NCBI RefSeq assembly: GCF_010119195.1
Contig: NZ_WRXL01000004.1
Coordinates: 186,001 to 250,000, forward strand
Length of the DNA: 64,000 bases
From: Haloarcula salina
GTDB taxonomy: Archaea > Halobacteriota > Halobacteria > Halobacteriales > Haloarculaceae
Direction: 5' to 3'
Both the position numbers and the translations under genes were made by a program. Of this stretch, positions 44,029-52,848 are shown in pieces. Within the stretch, counting starts at the first letter, position 1, and each line of letters opens with the position of its first letter. The notes beneath the pieces were generated by a model. That model was not told where the DNA came from, ran no database searches, and was given only the letters and a program-made list of their open reading frames with translations.

Positions 44029-45177
44029 TCAGATCGCGAACGTCGCGCGCAGCATGTCGCGCGTCCCCGGACCGAGGCCGACCGCGGTCACGGCGATGAG
44101 TAACAGGAGCGCGTACCGCGGGCTGTCCTCCATGAACTCCTCGTTGAACAGCGAGACGACGAGCGAGGCGACGGCCAGTTTGACCACGAGGAAGGGCCAG
44201 GACGTGCCGATGGCAGCCGAGAGCGCGGCCGGCTGAATCGCCTCCGTCGTCTCGATGATGAACGCGTTCGCGGGGTGTTTCGGGTAGTAGGTCAGCGGGA
44301 CGCTGAGCGCGTCGAGCCAGTCCGCGAGCAGGACGTTCGCGACCCCGTCGATGGCGTGCCCCCAGATGACGAGCAGACCGATGGTGCCGGTCCCGTCGTT
44401 GACCGCGGGCCAGTACCGGTCAAACAGCCGGTAGAGGCCGTACGACAGTACTGAGGCGATCCCGACCGTCGTAATGAGGACGCTGGGATAGAGCCGCGAG
44501 TAGTCGGTGGTGACCGCCACGAACGTCAGGTACAGCAGGGTGACGAGGACGAGGGTCGTACCGACCACCCCGGTCGTCCGGTAGTAGCTGTCGACGACGC
44601 CGTCGTTATCGAGCTTCACGCAGACGACGAGCACGAGCAGCGTGAGCAGGAACACCGTCCCGTAGATGACGGGGCTGATGATGAGCGAGGACAGCGGGTA
44701 GTCGACGAGCGGATCGACCCCGGCTTCGACCGCGCGGTCGGTGGCGTCCTCAACGACGCGTAGCGCACCGCCGAGCAGCATGAAGGGGACGAACGCGAAG
44801 TAGAGCTTCGGGTCCTCCGCGATCTCCAGTCGCTCCAGGAGGAGGTAGACGCCGACGAGCATGTAGACGAGAATGAGCATGTAGCCCACCTCGGAGACGA
44901 TGGTGTAGCCGGGTTCGGCGACCAGTCGTCCTTCCTGAATCGCGGCCGCACAGCCCTCGTAGAGCGGTTCCGGGCCAACCGGGGACATGACGGCGCAGTT
45001 CGCGGCCATCGCGTCCGCGTACACCGGCCCCCAGAAGTAGTGCCAGAGGAACCGGTCCCAGACCAACTGTGGGGCCGCGAAGACCGCCCCGATACCGACG
45101 AGAACGACCGCGACGAACGACCCGAGCCAGAGCTGCCCGGAGTCGAAATCACCGACGACTCGCTCGTACGTTGCCAT
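44029..45177 (-). CDS. DUF63-family membrane protein
   Basis: A 382-residue protein with about nine hydrophobic segments. The family marks are AAPQLVWDRFLWHYFWGPVYADA near the start and IWGHAIDGVANVLLADW in the second half, with FVPFMLLGGALRVVEDATDRA between. DUF63 proteins are archaeal membrane proteins of unknown function. It is convergent with the YcaO gene (22-bp gap) and begins 92 bp downstream of the inositol-monophosphatase-like gene. Confidence 0.9.
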   Translation of the reverse strand: MATYERVVGDFDSGQLWLGSFVAVVLVGIGAVFAAPQLVWDRFLWHYFWGPVYADAMAANCAVMSPVGPEPLYEGCAAAIQEGRLVAEPGYTIVSEVGYMLILVYMLVGVYLLLERLEIAEDPKLYFAFVPFMLLGGALRVVEDATDRAVEAGVDPLVDYPLSSLIISPVIYGTVFLLTLLVLVVCVKLDNDGVVDSYYRTTGVVGTTLVLVTLLYLTFVAVTTDYSRLYPSVLITTVGIASVLSYGLYRLFDRYWPAVNDGTGTIGLLVIWGHAIDGVANVLLADWLDALSVPLTYYPKHPANAFIIETTEAIQPAALSAAIGTSWPFLVVKLAVASLVVSLFNEEFMEDSPRYALLLLIAVTAVGLGPGTRDMLRATFAI

Positions 45178-45268
45178 GGCCGTGTGACCGGTGGCTGGCG
45201 GTTTTAGCGTTCCGGTCGCGTGCGCGTGACGGACGAAATCGGCCGGTCAGCGATTTCGCCGAGACGGC

Positions 45269-46108
45269 TCATTCGCCGCCGAGGGCCTCGTTGCCGGCCG
45301 CGACGAGCGCGTCGTGCGCCTCGCCGTTGGAGGCGACCATGGCGGCACTGTCGTGGCTCCAGGGCTCGCCGTCGAGATCCGTCACCGTCCCGCCGGCCCG
45401 TCGGACCAGTTGCACGCCGGCGACGGTGTCCCAGGGGTTCATCGGCCGGGTGCAGATCAGCCCCTCGAGCGCGCCGTCGGCGACGTGTGCGAGCGTCAAC
45501 TGGAACGACCCGAGGCGGCGAACGTCGCCGAAGCGCTCGGCGATGGCGGTACAGAGACTGCCGAACTCGCCCCGCTCGTCGCGGTCCCACCAGCCGACGG
45601 GCGCCACCGCAAACGTCTCGGGGTCGGTCCGGTCGCTCACGGCGAGTTCGGTCCCGTCACGAGTGGCGCTCTCGGGGCCGACGGCGTAGAGGTCGCCCTG
45701 TGACGGCGCGTACGTCGCCGACGCCACGGGCTCGCCGTCGACGACGGCGCTGACGCTCGTCGCCCAGAGGCGCATTCCACGGACGTAGTTCGCGGTCCCG
45801 TCGATGGGGTCGACGATCCAGGCCGGTCCCCGCTCGGGCACGTCGTCCACCTCGGTCGCTCCCTCGGCGTTTTCGCCCGCTCCCAGCGTCGTCACGGGCT
45901 CTTCGCAGAGGAACGCATCGGTGGGAAACTCCGCGCGGACGGTGGCGACGACCTGCCGCTGAGCGTCGCGGTCCAGTTCCGTGACGAGATCGTTCTTGTT
46001 GGCCTTCGACTCGACGGAGAACGATCCCCGAAACCCCTCGCGTGCGACGACGCCGCCGGCGCGGGCCGCCCGCTCGGCGACCGCCGCCCGGTGGTGCGCA
46101 TCAGTCAT
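45269..46108 (-). CDS. Inositol monophosphatase/fructose-bisphosphatase family enzyme
   Basis: A 279-residue protein of the magnesium-dependent phosphatase superfamily: metal site LCEEPVTTLG (Glu), then WIVDPIDGTANYVRG with the DPIDGT motif, and WDTVAGVQLVRRAGGTVTDLDGEPW near the end. Archaeal members hydrolyse inositol-1-phosphate, fructose-1,6-bisphosphate or related sugars phosphates. The Met at 46108 begins TDAHHRAAVAERAARAGG and was chosen over one nine codons upstream. Confidence 0.92.
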   Translation of the reverse strand: MTDAHHRAAVAERAARAGGVVAREGFRGSFSVESKANKNDLVTELDRDAQRQVVATVRAEFPTDAFLCEEPVTTLGAGENAEGATEVDDVPERGPAWIVDPIDGTANYVRGMRLWATSVSAVVDGEPVASATYAPSQGDLYAVGPESATRDGTELAVSDRTDPETFAVAPVGWWDRDERGEFGSLCTAIAERFGDVRRLGSFQLTLAHVADGALEGLICTRPMNPWDTVAGVQLVRRAGGTVTDLDGEPWSHDSAAMVASNGEAHDALVAAGNEALGGE

Positions 46109-46180
46109 ATCAGCCGCTGGTCGTCCCTCGTTCAAACCACCTCGGCTTCCAGCAAAACGGCCCGCGCGCGGAGAGAGCGG

Positions 46181-46378
46181 TCAGTCCGTCTCGACGGCCC
46201 CGTCGACGGCGTCGAGAATCTCCTCGGCGATGTCTCGCGCCTCGCTTGGCGTGTACAGGACCTGATTCCCCAGGGATTGCTCGATACGGACGTACCCGTC
46301 GTCGTTCTCGATGGAGAAGAACGCCGTGTTCTCGAGCGGTGGCACGCGCAGGTCCGCCTCAGACTGGTCGGTCGCCAT
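46181..46378 (-). CDS. 65-aa haloarchaeal hypothetical protein
   Basis: A small acidic protein: PPLENTAFFSIENDDGYVRI then EQSLGNQVLYTPSEARDIAE and an acidic end. It has the look of a small beta-sheet plus one helix. The frame is open further upstream, but those codons run into the neighbouring insertion sequence (from 46431), so the ATG at 46378 is favoured. The insertion starts only 53 bp upstream of this ATG and may have displaced the original promoter. Function unknown. Confidence 0.6.
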   Translation of the reverse strand: MATDQSEADLRVPPLENTAFFSIENDDGYVRIEQSLGNQVLYTPSEARDIAEEILDAVDGAVETD

Positions 46379-46452
46379 GTCAATATATATCATACGGAGC
46401 GAAATAAATCTACGCCCCGGACGAGAGGTAGTGTTTAGTTTGGAGCATTGTG

Positions 46453-47126
46453 TCAGCGTGCGAAACTCTGCAACCAGTTTTCGGCTGTTTCCGGTTGGAC
46501 GTGACTGAAGCAATTTGAAAATGACGAGGTGCGACGTTTCAGCTCTCGAAAAATTCGCTCGACAGCGTTCCGATTTCCGTGGCGACACATCTGAAATCGG
46601 AGGCCAGCTCGTTGCAGCGCAGTTTGGAGGTGTTGAGCGCCATCAACGAGAAACACGGCAGTTTCGATATCGTGTTTTTGGCGAAGTTCTCGCAGGAAAA
46701 TTCCGTGAGAGTGGTCGTAGTCGTCGCAAACAGCCGGACGTGAAGCAGTTCATTCGACTGCGGATCGGCGGCGTTCGCAAGAGCACAGCTCTTGCGCAGC
46801 CCATCAGAATGGCTATGCCATTCTGAGGACGGCGTACAGCCAGAACTGCTGGTCGTTGATTCGAATCACTGTTTCGTCAAGCGCGATCTGATTCGGAGAT
46901 TTACCCGATTCGGGCTGTAGATTGGCTTTTTGCACCCAATCGTGAATCGCTTTTCGACTGCGTTGGACACCCAGCGCTTCGAGCAATTCGTCGGTATTCG
47001 ACAGTGACAACCCCGCAACGTACGATTGAATACCCAGCGCCATCGCCGACTCGGGTGTCCGCTTGCGCTCCACAAAATCCAAATCAATTCAGTCGCTACT
47101 TCCGCTGAGGCGGCTGATTTCTGCCA
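46453..47126 (-). pseudogene. Broken IS6-type DDE transposase, copy 1
   Basis: The coding sequence should start at MAEISRLSGSS, but a TGA stop follows within 15 codons. The rest shows the IS6/IS26-like domain with the first Asp in ALDETVIRINDQQFWLYA, the second in FLVDGAQHL, and the Glu region GNRNAVERIFRELKRRTSSFS. Around 46770-46830 a short insertion with two hairpins shifts the frame after QFWLYA. Two lesions make it inactive. Confidence 0.85.
46770..46830. repeat. Double-hairpin insertion inside transposase copy 1
   Basis: Two hairpins sit next to each other: CGCAAGAGC-ACA-GCTCTTGCG (46776-46796) and AGAATGGC-TAT-GCCATTCT (46806-46824). They interrupt the transposase between codons for LYA and DPQS; about 58 bp appear to be inserted. 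The same insertion is in copy 2, with the second loop reading ATA. Confidence 0.75.
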
Positions 47127-47201
47127 TAGACCAGCAAGAAATCCGTCCGCATCACTTTTCACGCTTAACTAAACACGACCCTCGAAAATGCCTCGATATA
47201 G

Positions 47202-47414
47202 TTATGATCGAAACACAAGGAGATACGTTCCGGAGACCAGTGTAACAAAACCGCCAACCATCGTTGAAAAAGCTACTGCTTGGGCTGCCACATCCTGCGT
47301 ACACTGCTGCTCTAAACCCGTGCCATAGGCACACCTGCCGGTCGGCATACTGAAACCGATAAGTAAGATTATTGCACCAACAAGAATAATCAAATATATT
47401 TGCCAATTTTTCAT
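47202..47414 (-). CDS. 70-aa membrane protein between the two insertion sequences
   Basis: A two-helix protein: MKNWQIYLIILVGAIILLIG, a short extracellular loop with two cysteines (GRCAYGTGLEQQC), and a second helix FSTMVGGFVTLVSGTYLLVF. Codons are AT-richer than in the flanking genome, fitting an acquired gene. It lies in the 280-bp segment between two directly oriented IS copies. Function unknown; a superinfection or immunity role would be speculation. Confidence 0.55.
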   Translation of the reverse strand: MKNWQIYLIILVGAIILLIGFSMPTGRCAYGTGLEQQCTQDVAAQAVAFSTMVGGFVTLVSGTYLLVFRS

Positions 47415-47478
47415 TTCTATTAGACAACACTCATATGATAGGTTTTAATCTTGGTAGTGTTTAGTTTGGAGCATTGTG

Positions 47479-48154
47479 TCAGCGTGCGAAACTCTGCAGC
47501 CAATTTTCGGCTGTTTCGGGTTCAACGTGGCTGAAGCAGTTTGAAAACGACGAGGTTCGGCGCTTCAGTTCTCGAAAAATTCGCTCGATGGCGTTCCGAT
47601 TTCCGTGGCGACGCATCTGAAATCGGAGGCCAACTCGGGAAAGTGCAGTTTGGAGGTGTTGTGCACCGTCGACAAGAAATTCAGAGGTTTCGACATCGTG
47701 TTCCTGCCGCAGTTCTCGCAGGAAAATTTCGGTGAGAGCGGTCGTGGTCGTTGAATACAACCGGACGTGAAGCAGTTCGTTCGATTGGGGATCGGCGGCG
47801 TTCGCAAGAGCACAGCTCTTGCGCAGCCCATCAGAATGGCATAGCCATTCTGAGGACGGCGTACAGCCAGAATTGCTGGTCGTTGATCCAAATCACTGTT
47901 TCGTCGAGCGCGACCTGATTCGGAGATTTCCCCGATTTAGGCTGTAAATCAGCTTTTTGTACCCAATCATGGATGGCTTTCCGACTCCGTTGGACACCCA
48001 AACAGTCGAGTAATTCAACGGTATTCCTCAGCGAGAGTCCCGCAACGTGTGATTGAATACCCAACGCCACCGCCCACCCGGGTGTCCGCTCGCGCTCCAC
48101 AAAATCCAAATCAACCCAGTCTCTATGACCGTTGAGGCGGGTGATTTCTGCCAT
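47479..48154 (-). pseudogene. Broken IS6-type DDE transposase, copy 2
   Basis: The N-terminal half is intact (MAEITRLNGHRDWVDLDFVE, then HTH and DETVIWINDQQFWLYA), reading to a stop inside the hairpin insertion at about 47797-47857. The second half is in another frame: LVDGAQHLQTALSRVGL and NRNAIERIFRELKRRTSSFS. Unlike copy 1 it lacks the early stop codon, so it would be active but for the insertion. Confidence 0.85.
47797..47857. repeat. Double-hairpin insertion inside transposase copy 2
   Basis: Hairpins CGCAAGAGC-ACA-GCTCTTGCG (47803-47823) and AGAATGGC-ATA-GCCATTCT (47833-47851) occupy the same transposase position as in copy 1. The loop of the second hairpin is the reverse complement of that in copy 1 (ATA versus TAT). 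Confidence 0.75.
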
Positions 48155-48272
48155 GAACCAGCAAGAAATTCTCCCGCCTCACTTTTCACGCTTAACTAAA
48201 CACCGCCACCGCTTCCCGGCAGACCGTTATGGCTTCTGAGAATTGGGCCGCAACAATTTACCAATAATCGCT

Positions 48273-48464
48273 ATGAGTGCGTGTATGATGTCTCTCCGGG
48301 GAATTTTCCGGTCGGGAAAGGACCTTTCGATCATCGTGGTTCTCGGGCTCGTATTCGTACTCGGGCTGACCGTCAAAACGCTGTTCGAGTTGAGTAAACG
48401 GAAGTTTCCGCGCGCCCACGCGATGGGAAGTGAAGTCAGAGACTGGCTTCGCCGTCCGATATGA
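48273..48464 (+). CDS. 63-aa single-helix membrane protein (tentative)
   Basis: The reading frame gives MSACMMSLRGIFRSGKDLSI, a hydrophobic helix IIVVLGLVFVLGLTVKTLFE and a basic end (LSKRKFPRAH, RDWLRRPI), a plausible type II or tail-anchored membrane peptide. The start could also be the ATG pair four codons later. It follows the insertion sequence by 70 bp and its reality is uncertain. Confidence 0.4.
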   Translation: MSACMMSLRGIFRSGKDLSIIVVLGLVFVLGLTVKTLFELSKRKFPRAHAMGSEVRDWLRRPI

Positions 48465-48990
48465 CTACGACTGCCGTTCCGCTCTGTCCCAGCGCGCCCG
48501 CGTTCTATCGTCGCAGGAACCCACGAGACGGGTCAGCGAGATCCTCTGTGAATTTGTCTGAAATCTATCTATTGTCTCGGTTGGGCACTATTGATAAATT
48601 ATCTGTTAGTTTTGATGGCGCGGTCAAATATAGTCATTGCATGATATAAAAAGCAGTTGTCTAATTCGCTCACCGACCGATCCGATTTTTCACTTTTCCA
48701 CCTCCTCATTGTCTTTCAAGGTATTCTTCGTATCTTGTCGATCTAGCCACCTAGCGGACACGTTAGCCCGACCTTAATGCCATGATTAATTGCACACATT
48801 TTTACCCGACAGCTTTATGAGAAATTGGATTGACATGACGAGTAACGTGTGAGATCGGTAACTCATCGAGTCACCGTTGGATTGCCACAGCACCTATGAC
48901 TGACACCCATACCGCCCGAACAGGTGAGAGACTGACGAGTGACCGACCAGGGGTCCCACGGAGCGGAGAGAGAACCCCACTGGAAGGGGA
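48465..48990. other. AT-rich gene-poor stretch
   Basis: About 526 bp without a gene I can support. Much of it (48540-48840) is clearly richer in A and T than the rest of the window, with TATA-like patches such as GATATAAAAAG near 48650. It adjoins the insertion-sequence island and may be the remains of acquired DNA; its right part must contain the promoter of the glycosyltransferase gene. Confidence 0.6.
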
Positions 48991-50196
48991 ATGACGATAA
49001 ACGCAAACCAAGCCAACCATCAGGAACCCGCTGTCGAATCGGAACCCGACTTCATCGTCACGCCGGACAGCGACGTCACACCGGTGTTGAGCGTCGTGAT
49101 GCCGACGCTCAACGAGGAGGAGGGTATCGTGGAGTGTATCGACCGGATCAAGACCGCCGTCGACGAGTTGGGCGTGCCCACCGAGATCGTCGTGAGCGAC
49201 AGCTCGACCGATGCGACACCTGACCTGGCCCGCGAGCGGGGGGCGACAGTCGTCACACCCGACGGAGAGGGATACGGCTACGCCTACCGTTACGCCTTCG
49301 AACGGGCGCGAGGCGAGTACATCGCGATGGGGGACGCGGACACCACTTACGACTTCGAAGCGCTCCCTCGTCTCTTCGAACCCGTCCAGAGCGGCGATGC
49401 CGACATCTGCATGGGCAGTCGGCTGGAGGGCGAGATCAGGAACGGTTCGATGCCCCCGTTGCACCAGTACGTGGGTAATCCGCTCCTGACGCGGTTCCTG
49501 AACACCTTCTACGGGGCGGGCGTGAGCGACGCACACAGCGGCTTCCGCGTGTTCACCAAAGACGCGCTCGAAACGCTAGAGCTAGAGACGACGGGCATGG
49601 AGTTCGCCAGCGAGATGATCATGGAGGCCGGCGCGAACGACCTCACCATCGAGGAAGTCCCCATCGTCTATCACGAGCGCGAGGGCGAGGAGACGCTCGA
49701 CAGTTTCAGAGACGGCTGGCGACACGTCCGGTTCATGCTCGTGAACGCGCCGGACTACCTGTTCTCCTATCCGGCGCTGCTGCTAGTCTCAGTTGGAGCG
49801 GTATTGATGGGGCTGTCGCTGCCGACAGTTACCCTCGGCGGCGTCAACTTCGGCCTCCAGACGATGGTCGGTGGGTCGCTCCTCGCGATCGTCGGCTATC
49901 AGATCTGGGCGCTAGCCCTGTTCAGTTCGATCGCCGCCGACCCGATCCGCGAGCCATCCAGCGCGCTCGTAGGCACGATCAGGCGACACTTCCAGCTCGA
50001 ACACGGGGCGTCTGTCGGTGTCGCCGTCGCCGTCGCGGGGCTCCTGTACCTCGCGAGCGTGTTCGGGCGCTGGCTCGTCGCCGGCGAAGCGGCACTTCCC
50101 GGGGCGACGGCGACCCTGTTCGCGTCGACGGTCGTGATTCTGGGCGTCCAGACCGTCTTCGGGTCGTTCTTCATGAGCATGCTCGCTGATCAGTAG
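48991..50196 (+). CDS. GT2 family glycosyltransferase with C-terminal membrane helices
   Basis: A 401-residue protein. Residues about 32-240 are a dolichol-phosphate-sugar synthase-like GT2 domain: VLSVVMPTLNEEEGIVECID, VVSDSSTDATPDLARERG, and the metal-binding GDADTTYDFEAL. Four hydrophobic segments follow (about 255-400), anchoring it in the membrane with the active site in the cytoplasm. It probably loads a sugar on a lipid carrier for surface glycosylation. No other glycosylation gene is adjacent, other than the polytopic protein at 60727. Confidence 0.9.
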   Translation: MTINANQANHQEPAVESEPDFIVTPDSDVTPVLSVVMPTLNEEEGIVECIDRIKTAVDELGVPTEIVVSDSSTDATPDLARERGATVVTPDGEGYGYAYRYAFERARGEYIAMGDADTTYDFEALPRLFEPVQSGDADICMGSRLEGEIRNGSMPPLHQYVGNPLLTRFLNTFYGAGVSDAHSGFRVFTKDALETLELETTGMEFASEMIMEAGANDLTIEEVPIVYHEREGEETLDSFRDGWRHVRFMLVNAPDYLFSYPALLLVSVGAVLMGLSLPTVTLGGVNFGLQTMVGGSLLAIVGYQIWALALFSSIAADPIREPSSALVGTIRRHFQLEHGASVGVAVAVAGLLYLASVFGRWLVAGEAALPGATATLFASTVVILGVQTVFGSFFMSMLADQ

Positions 50197-50199
50197 CCC

Positions 50200-51267
50200 T
50201 CACGCACACACGCTCGCGCACGTCCCGTTGGCCGCGCAACTGACCGCGGGCCGGTACCGGTCTTCTGCGACGTAGGTCCATTCGTCCCGACCCACGCTAT
50301 CGGTTCCGTCGGAGTACGTGAGCTGGGTGTAGAGGCCGTTGTAGTTCATCACGCTATCGTACTCGTCGGTGGAGTAGCGGCGTTCGTCGATACCGTCCTG
50401 ATGCGCATTGAGGCCGACCGCATGTCCGAATTCGTGCATGAACAGCGACGCGGTGATCCGCGTGGCGTCGAACGGTTCCAGCGCGGCGATGCCCGGACGG
50501 CCCGCGCCGACGTAGTAGTCGTCACCGGCGTAGGCGACGTCGTCGGCGAGCAGGACGTAGTAGTAGCCCGCATCGCGGTGGTCGAAGTGGGTCGAGCGGA
50601 AGTCGTAGATGTCGTTTCTGGGACCGTCACGAGGTTTCGAGTACACCGTCCCGTTTGCGTCGAGTCCGGTGTCGTTCGTGACGAGGTGGACGTCGATGCC
50701 CGTCGATCCGTCCGGATTTGAAACCGGCGCGTCGGCGAACGTCTCTCGGACCGAACGCCGCACGTCGTCGCTCAGCATCTCCGGTCCGGCCGCGTCCACC
50801 TCGACGTAGATGTCGGTCCGGAGCGGATCCGCGTCGGGAAGCATCCCGGTACAGCGGACTTCCATCCCATCGGGGTAGCCGTCGCCGTCGGTGTCGGTCC
50901 GGTTCGGCGCAGTTCCCAGATCCTCGAGTTCGACTTCATCAGCGAGGCCGTCGCCGTCGGAATCGACCATCTCCCGCTCGGTATCGTTCACCGCGGTGGA
51001 AGTCGCCGCGTGCTCAGGGGAACCCGCGCCGCCGCCATCCGAGACCGCCGACTGCGGCGCGACCCCCGCCACCGGCAGTCCCGTTCCCGCGACGACTAGC
51101 AGTGCGACGAGCACGCTCACCCTGACCGAGCGCGGCCGTCGGCCGTCCGCAGACGACCGGTGACAGAGCCGAATCCGGTCGGGTACTCTCCAATTACTGC
51201 TACCGAATTCGATAATGGATTCAGTAATAGAGATCAGCGGTTCTGGTAATGTGTCCCTATCCGGCAT
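50200..51267 (-). CDS. Secreted metzincin-like zinc metalloprotease with calcium-binding repeats
   Basis: A 355-residue protein. The catalytic motif HEFGHAVGLNAH matches HExxHxxGxxH of metzincins, and DSVMNYNG downstream provides a Met-turn. Before it are two thrombospondin type 3-like calcium loops (DSDGDGLADEVE and DTDGDGYPDGME). A hydrophobic segment (VRVSVLVALLVVAGTGLPVA, about residues 48-67) acts as signal or anchor after an unusually long N-terminal extension; a later GTG start (in the VSVLVALL stretch) is an alternative. The C-terminus has four cysteines in a short tail (CAANGTCASVCA). Likely extracellular protein degradation. Confidence 0.85.
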   Translation of the reverse strand: MPDRDTLPEPLISITESIIEFGSSNWRVPDRIRLCHRSSADGRRPRSVRVSVLVALLVVAGTGLPVAGVAPQSAVSDGGGAGSPEHAATSTAVNDTEREMVDSDGDGLADEVELEDLGTAPNRTDTDGDGYPDGMEVRCTGMLPDADPLRTDIYVEVDAAGPEMLSDDVRRSVRETFADAPVSNPDGSTGIDVHLVTNDTGLDANGTVYSKPRDGPRNDIYDFRSTHFDHRDAGYYYVLLADDVAYAGDDYYVGAGRPGIAALEPFDATRITASLFMHEFGHAVGLNAHQDGIDERRYSTDEYDSVMNYNGLYTQLTYSDGTDSVGRDEWTYVAEDRYRPAVSCAANGTCASVCA

Positions 51268-51411
51268 TTGAACTGCCTACTGTTCACCAACTCCCGAACA
51301 AATACTTGGCCCACAAATTATCGATATTGAATTCGATATTCAGGACCGGATTACCCGCAAGCTGTCATCTCGTCGGAATCTTCAATGAGGTCGACGCAGT
51401 ACCTTGGCGTA

Positions 51412-52848
51412 ATGCGTCTCACCCGCCGATTCTGGCTCACCGCCGGGGTGGCACTCTGTCTCGTCCTCGGCGGCTGGCTCCTCGATTCGACGCCCCTGTT
51501 CGTCGCCGCCGCCGGACTGCTGGGGTGGATCCTGGCGATGCAGGCGGTCTTCGTTCGATCGGTGACGCGGATCGAACGCGCCCTCTCCGTCGACCAGTCG
51601 CTCGACCGGTCCCGCGTCACGACGGGGACCGAAACGACGTTTCGGCTCGCCGCGGCGATAGACGGCGCTAGTCCACATTTCCCAGTAACGATCCGGGCGA
51701 ACGTTCCGGTCGCCGCCGAGCGGGCGAGCGCGACCGAACCGCTCGTCACGCTCGCACGAACGCAGGCAGAATCGTCCATTACGGTCCCGCTCACGTGGGA
51801 GACGGTCGGCGACCACACTGTGGACGAGGCGACGGTGTCCGTCCGCGACGCCGCCGGACTGTTCGTCCAGTCGTTCGACGCCGGTTCGACGCCGTCGGTC
51901 ACCGTCGAAGCGCCGTCGCTCGGGCCGGTGCACGTCGGACAGAGCGGTGAACGCCTCCTGCGCGGCGTCGGCGAGCACGAGTCCCGCGGCAGTCAGGGCG
52001 GCCTCTCCGCCGAGGAGATCCGCAAGTACGTTCCCGGCGACGCGATGAAGTACGTCGACTGGAAGGCGACGGCCAGACTGAACGAACCGCACGTGCGCGA
52101 GTACGAAGCGGAGAGCAACCGCCAGACGGTCCTCGTCGTCGACCACCGGACCACGATGGGCGACGGGCCGGCCGGTCGAACGAAGCTCGACCACCTGCGG
52201 GCGGTCGCCTCGGCGATTCGCCAGCGCGCGGACGCGGACCGCGATCCGATCGGCTATCTGACCGTCGGCGACTCGGGAGTGACCGGAACCATGTCCCCCG
52301 CCGCGAGGCCGGAGGCCTACGAGTCGTGTCACCATCACCTGACCGACCTCAGCCCGACGGACTCCGAGGCGGGCACCCAGTCGCCTGCCACCACCCGTGG
52401 GGGCGGTCCGGTGACCGTCACAGGTGGTGATCCGACGCTCACCGAGATGGACCGTGTCCTGCTGTCGTATCAGGACCGCCAGCGCACGCTGTTACCGGAC
52501 GAACAGCTGTACAACGGGTTCCGGTCGGCGAGACACGAGATACGGAACGCCGATCTGGTGGTCATCTGTTCCGACGACACGGACCCCGGCGAACTCCGCG
52601 AAACCGTGGGGCTCGCCCGGCGGAACGCGACGGAGGTCGTCGTGTTCCTCACGCCGTCGGTGGCGTTCGAGGACGACCTCCTCGCGGCGACGGACGACGC
52701 CTACGAGCGATACCGCCGCTTCGACCAGTTCCGCCGCGAGCTCTGCGAGATGGACGCGGTGACGGCCTACGAGGTCGCGCCGCCGGACCGCATCGAGTCG
52801 CTCCTCTCGCGGTCCGCGTCCGACTCGAGGCGAGGTGAGGTCGCGTGA
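51412..52848 (+). CDS. DUF58-domain membrane protein (MoxR partner)
   Basis: A 478-residue protein: two N-terminal membrane helices (about 8-45), a beta-rich segment, and the DUF58 core GVGEHESRGSQGGLSAEEIRKYVPGDAMKYVDWKATARLNEPHVREYE, followed by a von Willebrand A-like domain (TVLVVDHRTTMGDG). DUF58 proteins work with MoxR ATPases as chaperone-like pairs. The ATG at 51412 was preferred over one nine codons upstream. The GTG of the next gene overlaps its stop (GTGA). The MoxR gene lies at 54326-55330 in the opposite orientation. Confidence 0.9.
   Translation: MRLTRRFWLTAGVALCLVLGGWLLDSTPLFVAAAGLLGWILAMQAVFVRSVTRIERALSVDQSLDRSRVTTGTETTFRLAAAIDGASPHFPVTIRANVPVAAERASATEPLVTLARTQAESSITVPLTWETVGDHTVDEATVSVRDAAGLFVQSFDAGSTPSVTVEAPSLGPVHVGQSGERLLRGVGEHESRGSQGGLSAEEIRKYVPGDAMKYVDWKATARLNEPHVREYEAESNRQTVLVVDHRTTMGDGPAGRTKLDHLRAVASAIRQRADADRDPIGYLTVGDSGVTGTMSPAARPEAYESCHHHLTDLSPTDSEAGTQSPATTRGGGPVTVTGGDPTLTEMDRVLLSYQDRQRTLLPDEQLYNGFRSARHEIRNADLVVICSDDTDPGELRETVGLARRNATEVVVFLTPSVAFEDDLLAATDDAYERYRRFDQFRRELCEMDAVTAYEVAPPDRIESLLSRSASDSRRGEVA

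Larger units (their letters stand above)
46431..47176 (-). mobile_element. IS6-type insertion sequence, copy 1 (inactive)
   Basis: A 746-bp element bounded by the terminal inverted repeat GTGTTTAGTT (46431-46440) and AACTAAACAC (47167-47176), carrying one transposase gene on the minus strand. Ends and gene order match those of the copy at 47457-48203. No 8-bp target duplication is seen at the outer borders. Both elements are preceded by GGTA at the left end, which could belong to the element or be coincidence. Confidence 0.85.
47457..48203 (-). mobile_element. IS6-type insertion sequence, copy 2 (inactive)
   Basis: A 747-bp element in the same orientation as copy 1, with the same ends (GTGTTTAGTT at 47457-47466 and AACTAAACAC at 48194-48203) and a closely similar internal sequence. 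Together with copy 1 and the 280-bp spacer it forms the structure of an IS6-type compound element (46431-48203). No target duplication is seen at the outer borders. Confidence 0.85.

Noticed and set aside
46181-46588. 135-residue version of the 65-aa protein starting inside the insertion sequence
   Set aside because: The extra N-terminal codons are insertion-sequence DNA; the internal ATG at 46378 gives the natural protein.
48461-48649. 62-codon plus-strand ORF after the small membrane protein
   Set aside because: Mixed composition, no family features, runs into AT-rich DNA without codon bias.
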